From NCBI RefSeq assembly GCF_022605725.1, contig NC_065546.1, positions 40,358,227 to 40,422,226 of the forward strand: a stretch of DNA of 64,000 nt, read 5' to 3'. This stretch comes from Anthonomus grandis grandis. Taxonomy: Eukaryota > Arthropoda > Insecta > Coleoptera > Curculionidae. Both the position numbers and the translations under genes were made by a program. Positions 21,106 to 30,803 of this stretch are shown here, piece by piece; the first letter of the stretch is position 1; every line of letters starts with the position of its first letter. The notes under the pieces are model-generated. The model had not been told where the DNA came from and did not search any database. It saw only the letters and a list, made by a program, of their open reading frames with translations.

Positions 21106-22321
21106 TAATATAAACATGTATATTTTTTTTCCAGATGTGGGTAGTTGTAAATACTTAACGACCAACTGAGACCAATCTAACAAACCCTCGTGCAAAGTTT
21201 CAAAAAATTTTAATAAGCGAATCTTGAATTATTCTTGCAAAATTACCAAATTTTCGGTTTAGGTAAAACCAGACACCAGCCACCAGCAAACAATTTGTTA
21301 TAAGGCTTTGTCAAATCTGACGTACAGCCGAATACAAGAAATGTTTTTTTTTCGTTTTACATTCAAAGTAAGACACGTTAACATTACTTTTTTATCTAAA
21401 CTTTTATTTAATATCACGATGAAGTTAAACCAATAACAAGTATTATTATCAATTTAAAAAAAAAAAATTATATCATACTTAGAATTTAATTAAACCAATA
21501 GCAGTATCTGAAATATTTTCAATTTATTTTCCCATCAAGCTTATCTGGCTCATTTCAACCAATAAACCTATTGTTAGTAAATTCGAGTCCAAAGACATTG
21601 CAATAAATAATTGCAAATGTTTAACTCAGAAGATCGAAAATCGATCCGAAAAAAGAAAGAACAGAACTCTTAATATTTTACTAAGTGTGGAAAAATAAAA
21701 TAAAATAAAATACAATAACTTTTTTTAAAATAATAGAAAATTACATAAAAACATCAATTAATCAAATGTTCAAACAACCCCCCATTAACAGCTAAATAAT
21801 ATCCTAATCGGTCATAAAATTTATTTCTACAGTTACTTAGTTGATATTGGAAAATTTTATTACATTCTAACGAATTCCCAAATTTTACACTTTTGGAAAT
21901 GACACTTTTTAAATGACCCCACAAAAAAAAGTCATTCAGTGAAAGATCAGGTGACCTGGCTGGCCAAAGTGTCCGGTACCGTGGACCAATAATATTGCCG
22001 TTAAAAGCATTTTCCAAGCACTCTCTAACCATACGGGCATTATGGGCCGGGCAACCATCCATTTGGTACCAGATCATTTGATCTTCCTGAACAACTTCTT
22101 CCAAGGCGGGTCCAATTTGATTTTGAAATAAGTCCAAATAGGTTTCAGCTGTTAGGTTATAGTCCATAAAAAGGGGTCCAATGATATGGTGTCCGATAAT
22201 TCCCACGAATACATTTGTTTTTTGGGGATATTGTGTCCGAGTATGAATAAAGCAATGTTCATTTTCTTGGCTCCAATACCGGCAATTTTGAACATTTGGT
22301 TCATTGTTGAAGGTAAATGTA

Positions 22322-23090
22322 CCGGGTGGCCAACTAAGCATGGACGTCGGCAATATCTCAGGCCCTAATAGTCGTAGCGCCTTGAAAAAAAAAATTTTGT
22401 AATAAAAGTGGCCAAAAAAAAAAGCTGGAAATTATTTTGAAGTTCATTGGTCAACCGCTAGAGGGCGCCACAGCTTCATTAAATCTTAAAATTGCATTTT
22501 TGCCAAAAAACCTTCAATAACGTACACCTCAAAATATTATATTAATATTCTAGGAAGATTTCCTCACAAAAAAGTTTCTACAAAAATTTCTGTCAGTTGT
22601 CAAATAAAGTAGTGGGGGGCGTTTTTAGCTTGAATAAAGAAAAGAGCTGAAAATGAGCTATGACTGGACCGATTTTTTTTAAACATATTTTTTTTTAAGT
22701 CTATTGTTGCCTTATTTTTTCATAAAAAAAAAAATTCAAATTACTTTTCCTAAAATCCGCTAGAGGGCGTTGACTTGTGACTAACTCTTTCTGACGGATT
22801 ATTTCAAAAAACTCAAATGCAACTATATATATTTTTTTACGTCATTTAAAGCGGGGAAGAAAACCAAAGAAACTGGTGAAAACGGCACTTCGATATCATT
22901 TCTTAAACAAAAGTTACAAAAAAAAAGTGTCCATTGGAAAATAAAAATGACAAAAATGGCGATAAACTCCTATTTGCTTAGACAAACTGAATAAACTCCT
23001 TTTATATAAGTATTTTTTTAGACAAACAAACTTATAGTACTCTTTTAGAAAATCCGACATTCAGGATTGATCGTTATACGTTTATTTATA
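22322..23090 (+). repeat. Foldback left arm (769 bp)
   Basis: Reverse complement of 24417-25182. It contains two CCGCTAGAGGGCG motifs at 22455-22468 and 22757-22770. Confidence 0.9.
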
Positions 23091-24416
23091 CAGGGTGTTA
23101 ACTAAACCAAGTTGACCAAATGGGCCATTGGTCTTTTGGGAAAACTGTGCATAGGAAAGTTGAGTTAGTAGGCTATGGAAACAAAAGTGGTAGGTAATCA
23201 TGGAAGCAAAATATGTAAAAATTTCAGTTAAAAGTCATTTCAGCGTCTCTTCTTGCGATTGTTAAAGCGTTTTTAAGTCTCGCTAATAACATCCAATAGT
23301 TTTCTTGTTAGTTCGCCGTATTGTGAACTTTGTTTTTCCAGTTTTCCGTGTTGTTCCAGTTTTTCGTGTTGTGCCAGTTGTTCGTATTGTTCCAGATTGG
23401 TCTATTCTGTTGAATCAGCAGTCATCATCTTGTTCCAGGTTTCATCCATATCATTTAGTTCTGCATCAAGAATTAAGTGCACAAGATTTTGACCGAAGGC
23501 TAGACCATTGTCACTGGCTTTTGGGTATGATTGCAGAGAATCCTCAGGTGCTTTCAAACATATTGTGGAGAAATGAGGCTACATTTTACAGCAATGGAGG
23601 CGTGAATCTCCACAATATTCATTACTAGTCACCAACGAATCTGCACTGGATGCGAGAAGTCCAGCATCAAGGCCGTTGGTCTTTAAATTGTTGGGCAGGA
23701 ATATTAGGAGGTCGAATTATCGACCCATTTTTTTTAACAACGCACTAAATGGTGCAAATTATTGGCAGTTTTTAAGGGAGGAATTGCCAATTTTATTAGA
23801 GGATGTGCCACTTGAAATTCGCCAACGAATGATGTTCCAGCACGATGGCTGTTCAGCACATTTCGCCCAAAATGTTCGGGAGTTCTTAGATGCTACCCAC
23901 CCTGGTAGATGGATAGGATGGGGCGGTACCTTTCCATGGCCGGCTAGATCACCAGACCTAACGTGCCTGGATTTTTATTTATGGGGTCGAGTTAAAGAAA
24001 TTGTTTTTGCAAGACCTACGACGCGACAAAATATGATTGGCCGGATTAGGGATTGCATGCAGACTCTCTCATTTGCTGAGGTAGAGACTGCAGTTTTGTA
24101 TACCGAACAAAAGATGTTTCAGTGCATAGAAAATGATGGAATGCATTTTGAACATTTGAGGAGGCACTAAATATGTATAACATATTATTTATTGTACCAC
24201 TTAAGATTTCTTAAAATTGTATGTAGAATTTAAATATCAAATAACATATTATAGAGTGTTCTATTTAAAATAAGCAAGTTTTCATCTACATCCGGTATCA
24301 TCAAAATTGTTACAAGTGCCAAATTTTCAAAACTTTCCTATAGAACAACTATAAACTGTATGCACAGTTTTCCCAAAATAGGCCAATTTGGTCAACTTTA
24401 TTTAAGTAACACCCTG
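23091..24416 (+). mobile_element. DD41D transposon (1326 bp) at the centre of the foldback
   Basis: Inverted repeats of about 60 bp begin CAGGGTGTTAACTAAACC on the left and CAGGGTGTTACTTAAATAAA, read inward, on the right. TA flanks lie at 23089-23090 and 24417-24418. It is short for the family because the N-terminal DNA-binding region of the transposase is missing. Confidence 0.9.
23305..24170 (+). pseudogene. DD41D transposase, truncated and catalytically altered
   Basis: RFHPYHLVLHQELSAQDFDR begins the recognisable part, so both helix-turn-helix units are absent. ILWRNEATFYSNGGVN is the first catalytic motif with Asn in place of Asp. A stop and frameshift follow near 23625-23680. NALNGANYWQFLREELP, FQHDGCSAHFAQNVREFL and WPARSPDLTCLDFYLWG keep the second and third Asp with 41 residues between. 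The C-terminus is NDGMHFEHLRRH. A Val-Arg-rich lead (VFRVVPVFRVVPVVRIVP) is an internal near-repeat of unclear meaning. Confidence 0.85.
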
Positions 24417-25182
24417 TATAAATAAACGTATAACGATCAATTCTATATCTCGGATTTTCTAAAACACTACTCACTTTGTTTCATTTTAAAAATACTTAGT
24501 TAATACGAGTTTATTCAGCTTGCCTAAGCAAATAGTAATTTATGACCATTTTTATGACTTTTATTTTCGAATGGACACTATTTTGTTAATAAGTTTAGTT
24601 TAACAAGTTATATCGAAGTGCCGTTTTCACCAATTTCTTTGGTTTTCTTCCCCGCTTTTAATGACGTAAAAAAATATATATAGTTGCATTTGAGTTTTTT
24701 GAAATAATATGTCAGAAAGGGTTAGTCACAAGTCAACGCCCTCTAGCGGATTTTAGGAAAAGTAATTTGAAATTTTTTTTTTGATGAAAAAATAAGGCAA
24801 CAATAGACTTTAAAAAAATATATGTTTAAAAAAACTCGGTCCAGTCATAGCTGATTTTCAGCTGTTTTCTTTATTCAAGCTAAAAACGCCCCCCACCACT
24901 TTATTTGACAACTGACAGAAATTTTTGTAGAAACTTTTTTGTGAGGAAATCTTCCTAAAATATTAATATAATATTTTGAGGTGTACGTTATTGGAGGTTT
25001 TTTGGCAAAAATGCAATTTTAAGATTTAAAGAAGCTGTGGTGCCCTCTAGCGGTTGACCAATGAACTTCAAAATAATTTCCAGCATTTTTTTTGGCCACT
25101 TTTATTACAAATTTTTTTTTAAGGCGCTACGACTATTAGGGCCTGAGATATCGCCGACGTCCATTCTTAGTTGGCCACCCGG
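24417..25182 (-). repeat. Foldback right arm (766 bp)
   Basis: Reverse complement of 22322-23090. It contains the matching CCGCTAGAGGGC motifs on the minus strand at 24736-24749 and 25040-25053. Confidence 0.9.
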
Positions 25183-25712
25183 TACATTCATTGGTAAAAC
25201 AAATATTTCTTAAAAAATTCCTATCATTATTTGCTCTTTTTTATTACTGTACCTTTGGACTCGAACTGATTGACAATACGTTTAATAGTTGAAATGGACG
25301 GAATGGGCTTGGTGGGGAAATAAACTGAAAACATTTCAGATACTGCTCTAAAACTGTTTCTCGCATAATGCCACTTAATTATGGCTATTTTTTCGTCGAT
25401 TAAATAATTCATACTTGTTTTCAAATATCGACTATCACTGATTTATTGACACTTTTCCTCACGTCAGTGACAATATTCATTTTACTGGTGCCCGTTTGGT
25501 TTAACCGAAAATTTGGTAATTTTGCAAGAATAATTCAAGATTCGCTTATTAAAATTTTTCGAAACGTTCCACAAGGGCTTGCCAGATTGGTCTTTTCAAA
25601 AAGTTATCTTACATTTTTTCTATAAAATGTACAGGGAAGCCAATAATTGACCCCACTAAATTTACATGGGTTTTCCTATGTTCCGCTCGACGACGCACCA
25701 CCCGGTATATGG

Positions 25713-27826
25713 ATTTCATTTTAGAGTAGTAAGTACATATTATAGGTGCTATCTGTAATTGGCCTCTATGGCTATTGATACTGTAATTCAATAAATAAAT
25801 AACAAAGAAAAGACAATCAATCTTAAGCTATACCTTAAAGGAGAAGCTACCATGTAGAAATTCTGAGAATAGTGCTAAAATGGTATGTTTCTGGAATGCT
25901 TGGTGCCATCTAGCGAGGTCCTTTAATTTAACTGACGCAGATTTCGTTTGAGGCTTCATTGACATTTTTAGACATCGAGTTTCAGGTTTAAACTAACTGA
26001 AGCCATAAAGTTTATAAACTCTGTGTGAAGAAAAAAAATGAACTGAGTTTGTTTTTACGCCTTCAGAAGGACTCATTGAAAACTGATTCGAAAAAGCATA
26101 TTGATTTTCAGAAAGAAGAAGAAAATGTTTTAAGAGTTTATTCGCCGCCACTGAACCCGCGGGCCTATTTCGCGAGCCCCGTCACCACCATTAAAGACCC
26201 ACACGCACCGGGTCGACGGCGGCGGCCATCTGCAGCAGCACCCTCCGAGGATAAATAAATTGTAATTGTGTATAAGTTGAGCCGCTCCGTTTCGCTGTCA
26301 GCGTAACGTTCGCGAAGCGAAGTAAAGTGAACCCCTCGGACCCCCCCTTGGCTTTTTCCATCCCCCTGTCCTTCTGCTTTTCTTGTTCCCCATGGTCGCG
26401 CCGTCACTTTTATAATTAACGAGAAATCGGCTCCCCATCCCCCGCTTCCAACCCTTCAATGCACTCTTTAATGAGAACGCGACTTTCTAATAATTATTAA
26501 CATTAAAATTGGGGGTGTATAAAACTTAGGTACAATCCGATTCTCGCGATATAATGCCAAGATGTCCACATATTATGATAATATTTCAGCAATTTTTTTT
26601 GTGTGACTGCTAAAATCAATGTCGGAATGGCGGTATTTGATTGACCATTTTTTATTCTATGAACTATTAGCCTAAATTAATTAAAACCTTAATTTCTTAA
26701 ATGCTATCATAAACGTGTCAAAATATTATTTAATTTTCCAAAATAAGTAACTTTTAACAGCGAGCGCATAATATAGATTGTTTATCGGCCGATAGTTTGA
26801 TCGGATTCGGGCTGCATGGCCGATAGTTTCTGTTAGTTCTTGGTGGGTGCGCACACTACTACAATTATTGCCTAATCAACCCAATATTCTATAGCTGATC
26901 TTGGGAAAAAATACCAACATGTATAGTAAAAATAAATTACCATTCTACAAAAAAATAAAACATATTTTTACTGAGCTTGATCATCATTAAAGCACTCGTT
27001 CTAAAAGAAATAATGAAATACAATAATTTTTTTAACAAATCTCTTTGCAGAGAAATATATTATTTTTGCTTGCGAAAATTCTTAAGATTTTACCGCAAAA
27101 TTTAAAAACAAAAATTGAGGGAAGTCATAACCAAAAAAATTTAAATATTGAACTAACACAGTTTATTACACGAAATTATAATAGTCTAAAAAGTTACTGA
27201 TAAAGTAATTCAAAGTCATTTGTTAATTATTTTTGATTATCAGTTTACGTAGTTGCCATTTGTTATAAAATATAATCCCCTAAAAGTCGATTAATTAGTT
27301 TTGCAATTTTGTTTGAATTTTTAATTTCCTCCTAGTTACTACTTGTGCCTCCTTCGCTCCTCTGCTTCTTATAGTAGAATAACATATTTATTTACTTACA
27401 AAGGAAACAAATTTTTTTTTTTGTCTTTGTATCAATGTAGGAACTGAAAAATTTTGAACACAGGCCTAATTTGTGGTCTAGTAAAATTTTTCGTTTCATT
27501 CTAATGGATACATTATTTAATTGAGATAATATGAAAAATAAGAATCACATAAGTTTTTATTAAAATATCTATAGTTAGTACTATGAATTATATTATAACG
27601 TTTGAGTTGTGTCTATAAATTGGATTGTGTATTTGTGAAAATTTCCGTAATATAATATATCAATCAAATCAATCTGCGCCATAATAGCAAGGAGAAAAAA
27701 AGTAACGAAACGGGTTAGAGAGTTTTGGGTGCACCCAATTTACAGTAGTAGATTAAATTTCGAAAAATTCTAAACATTACATCAAAAATTAGTTGAATAT
27801 CCGAAAAAGTTTTTGCATTCTATAGA
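25713..27826. other. Non-TE stretch with GC-rich island (about 26130-26460)
   Basis: No transposon motif is visible except possible Harbinger flank toward the right end. The GC-rich island includes GCCGCCACTGAACCCGCGGG, GGTCGACGGCGGCGGCC and AACGTTCGCGAAGCGAAG. Short open frames exist on both strands there (26025-26258 plus, 26165-26407 minus) but overlap and show no domain. A CTCF-like site, GTGCCATCTAGCG, lies at 25903-25915. Two copies of GGCCGATAGTTT lie near 26790 and 26818. It is probably host intergenic sequence. Confidence 0.4.
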
Positions 27827-29280
27827 ATGACTCCAACCAGTTTCCAACAGTTGGTGTCTTCGGAAGGCCCACTAATAAAAAAATAAAGACACGCAACTGC
27901 GACTTGCTGTTCCGGTAGAGGAAAGATTAAGTGTAACACTAAGGTAAGTAAACATAAAACAAGTTGCTTTAATTATAAAGAAATATATTACAAATCATAT
28001 AACTCACTTTCTGTAGAGTCTGTAAAATTCGATAGCTATGATTGAGCAGTATCATAAATAGGTGATGGTGTAGATTAGATGAATGCTCTGATTGCTGATG
28101 TGTTGTAATATTCTGTGACAAATTGGTGGGTTATACAAAGTACTGAGAATTAGAAAAACTTGATGAAGATCTGGAAGAAGCTGCTGCACTTGGTGAAGGG
28201 AAAGGGGATGGTACGAAGGTTGAAGTGTGAGGCTGATGAACAAAATGTGATTGTCTTTGCAAGAAATTCGAAGGATGAACCTTTGCCATTCTTATTTTTT
28301 TTTAAACTCCTAAAATTTGAATTTTTGCATCTAGTTTCTCATCCGGAGATCGCACTTTTAAGGAAGGAACAACTCTACTTTCATGACCTTCTTCCTGAAC
28401 ATTGACATTGTCATTGTCATCATCTTGTTCTTCGGGAGAACCAATATTACTTTCTGTTGGTCTCATCTTAATACAAGGTAAAAGAAACAGCCATTTATCA
28501 AAGTATACATATTTTGTATTTTGTTGAGAATTGACTTCTCTCCGAAACCAAGTCTTCAAATTTTCCCATTTTTTTTGCACGTTATGCCCTGAAAGAAAAA
28601 AAAATAGGTCGAGTTGAAAAAAGTCATTTTAAAGCGTTCTTAAGCGTATTATTTTTATTTACAGGTACTTGGCCTCCGGAGATAGTTTCAACTCACTCTC
28701 ATATCAATATTTGCTTGGAGCGTCTACAATAAGAGAAATTGTGGAAACAACATGTGCGTAACTATGGAGTATTCTCCATCCTTTATTTATGCCCAGTAAA
28801 CAAGAACAGGATTGGATTTAAATTGCTGATGAATTTTACCAACGTACAAATTTTTCAAACTTAATCGGGGCAGTAGACGGAAAACACATATCGGAATGGT
28901 AAAACCACAGCATTCCGAAACTTCGTATTTTTTCTTGTGTATTAATGGCGTGTGTCGATGAAGATTATAAGTTTGTAGCTATCGATGTCGATTCCTTTAG
29001 AACATGTAGTGATTCAGATATATTTAAAAGCTCTAATGTTGGTAGAAGCTTAGTTGCAAATCAGCTAAATATGCTTGATGGGAGAAGGCTACCTAATGAT
29101 GAAAACGGAACCATAATGATATTTTATATAGTAGGCGACGAATCATTCGGACTTTCAAGTCACATTTTACGATCATATGCAAGAAAAAATTTAAATTATA
29201 CTAAACGAATATTCAAATATAGACATACTAAAGCTCGTCGCATAGTTGAATGTACACTCGAGATTTTGCCCAACACATGA
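27827..29280 (+). pseudogene. PIF/Harbinger transposase gene, two exons
   Basis: Exon 1 (27827-27943) reads MTPTSFQQLVSSEGPLIKK, a stop, and DTQLRLAVPVEERLSVTLR in a shifted frame. It ends at a GTAAGTA donor at 27944. Exon 2 starts after TTTTTATTTACAG at 28665: YLASGDSFNSLSYQYLLGAS joins in frame (LR|YLASGDS), as in the family. GAVDGKHI (first Asp), ACVDEDYKFVAIDV (second acidic box), VGDESFGL (third acidic box) and KRIFKYRHTKARRIVEC are Harbinger nuclease (DDE_4-like) motifs. Stops near 28760, 28831 and 28904 show it is broken. The intron holds the second exon of the MADF gene on the other strand. Confidence 0.88.
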
Positions 29281-29651
29281 CTTTATTTTGTATTTTCACC
29301 TTCATACGAGGAAGAAATTATATCAGTGAACAAAATGTTCGTCATTATTTATCATCATATTTTATTTCACCGCAAGGCTGTATTTCGTACCAATATGACA
29401 AAGTATAAATATTATGTATAAACGTTTTACGCTTATAAATACACTAATATTTTATTACACTTACCTTCTTTTGTTTTGTTTTCTTTGCTAAGTTCTCCCC
29501 ATCTAGGAACGACGGCTTCACAAACTTCATCCTCATCTCACAACTTCTTTATTAAATTAATATCGGAATATTCTTTTCAACTTTTTTTGTATAAAGCGGG
29601 CCTACTCTTCACTTCCTCAATTATTTTTCCAATTTTGTCCTGCAGCGCCAT
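28302..29651 (-). pseudogene. MADF-domain partner gene of Harbinger, two exons
   Basis: Exon 1 (29651-29465) reads MALQDKIGKIIEEVKSRPAL, YSDINLIKK and VCEAVVPRWGELSKENKTK with two in-frame stops. It ends at a perfect GTAAGTG donor. The acceptor TTTCTTTCAG ends at 28589. Exon 2 (28588-28302) continues in phase: HNVQKKWENLKTWFRRE, VYFDKWLFLLPCIKMRPT, then an acidic stretch EEQDDDNDNVNVQ. MADF (Myb/SANT-like) proteins are the usual DNA-binding partner encoded by animal Harbinger elements. Ser-rich coding-like sequence continues in another frame to about 28050. The intron (28589-29464) contains transposase exon 2 on the opposite strand. Confidence 0.82.
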
Positions 29652-29805
29652 TTTGGATAATACAAATTCGAACAAACCAAAACAAATAATGTTTAAATTA
29701 TATTATTGTTAATTTAGTTTTCAAAGTAAATTAAGCTTAGTTTAACAAGCCATATCCATATACACATTATCAATCCATATACCATCAAATTTCATGTACT
29801 TATAC

Positions 29806-30460
29806 AGGGTAACACATAAATAAATAAATATTTTACCAAAATCAGGTTAAGTTTAATTTTTCCAGTCCAAATGTCAAAGATACCCAATGTACAGGGTGAT
29901 AAACTTAGTGTAATTTTTTTGAATTTTGGCTAACAAAATTTGGACAATGGGTGTTTTTTATATGGCAAATTACATTATAGAGGGCGCCACCCGCAACATA
30001 TTGATTCTTTTTAAGGTAGGCTGGGTCTGATAAGATTGACTATTATAAATGTCGTTGTCACTTTCACGATTTCTGTTCTTGTCAGTTACTTTAATGAGTA
30101 GTTATAAAGATTCAAAAGCACACATTTAGTAAAGTTATACAGTACATCCATAAAGTAGCGGTTGAATTCAGTGAAAATGAAATGAACCATTTCTGAAATT
30201 AAATATACAGGGTGACTCAAAAGATATGACGTCATCGATATGTTTTTTAAATGCAACCACCATTTTTTAATACAGAATCAGAAATGGTACAAATAAATAG
30301 TGGTTACATAAGCAATTTTGAATGATAAAACGTAAAATTAAAGAAATACCTTGAATTACCTACCTTAAATTCTTGCATCTAAAAAAAAATGTTACATGTG
30401 ATACATCGTTGAATTTGTAATAAAAAATTTAATCAGATACAGGGTATACTTCTTTCCGAG
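29806..30460. repeat. Cluster of CAGGGT-type transposon tips
   Basis: TACAGGGT occurs at about 29804, 29891, 30210 and 30437, each like the outer tip of a DD41D element but without a transposase. The tip at 30210 (GACTCAAAAGATATGACGTC) matches the left end of the element at 44236. These are probably solo ends or short non-autonomous copies. The first follows the Harbinger gene. Confidence 0.5.
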
Positions 30461-30478
30461 CCATATAAATAAATAAAG

Positions 30479-30515
30479 TTGATGATGGTTTGTCGAAAAC
30501 GAAACGTCGGACACA
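30479..30515 (+). repeat. Hammerhead/Penelope-like motif
   Basis: TTGATGATG (30479) is followed by a GTTT/AAAC stem and GAAACGTCGG (30501-30510). The layout matches the CUGANGA - stem II - GAAA core of the hammerhead motifs described in Penelope-like retroelements, with C3 changed to U. Activity cannot be judged from sequence alone. Confidence 0.4.
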
Positions 30516-30803
30516 AGATCTAAAAACGCCATCACGTAGCTCTTAAAAAGTGCCAATGAAGTGGGTCATGAAAATTTTTAAACTTTCTCAACTAAAAAAT
30601 TAACGGGTTAATTTTTTAAATAACGTTAGTTAAAATAACGGGTATAAACAAGGATAGCAATAAAAAAAACATTGTTTACTTGTGCATTTATCACGTGGAA
30701 TTGGGTATACCACTTGAGCGGTGCAAAGTATCCCCTACTTGTCACGTCCAAACTATTTTCATTCGCAAGAGTAAAAGTTAAATAGGTAAATGGTTTTCAG
30801 AAA

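Larger units (their letters stand above)
22322..25182. mobile_element. Large foldback element (arms about 770 bp) with an insertion at its centre
   Basis: The left arm (22322-23090) and right arm (24417-25182) are near-exact reverse complements, with tips CCGGGTGGCCAACTAAG and TA target sites at 22320-22321 and 25183-25184. There is no coding sequence in the arms. A DD41D transposon occupies the exact point of symmetry. Without it the element would be an almost perfect palindrome of about 1.5 kb centred on TTTATTTATATAAATAAA. Confidence 0.9.
21754..25424 (-). pseudogene. DD41D transposase in two pieces
   Basis: The N-terminal piece (25424-25227) is YLIDEKIAIIKWHYARNSFR with STIKRIVNQFESKGTV, the first helix-turn-helix. 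About 100 residues are then missing. ICFTNEC lies immediately before the insertion and TFTFNNEPNVQNCRYW immediately after it, so the insertion sits in the first catalytic motif, where the usual Asp (SDE) is Asn (TNE). The C-terminal piece (22353-21754) has YQMDGCPAHNARM and WPARSPDLSLNDFFLWG with 41 residues between the Asp residues, and ends NGGLFEHLIN. Confidence 0.88.
21130..25712 (-). mobile_element. DD41D transposon split by a foldback element
   Basis: Inverted repeats are recognisable at about 21160-21290 and 25480-25600 (ATTCAAGATTCGCTTATTAA and its complement). The right tip is probably ACCACCCGGTA at 25702-25712; the left tip is worn away. The transposase is cut at a TA by the foldback element 22322-25182. 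Confidence 0.75.

Noticed and set aside
26025..26407. Two overlapping frames on opposite strands in the GC-rich island
   Set aside because: They are mutually overlapping, have no recognisable domain, and GC-rich sequence lengthens chance frames.
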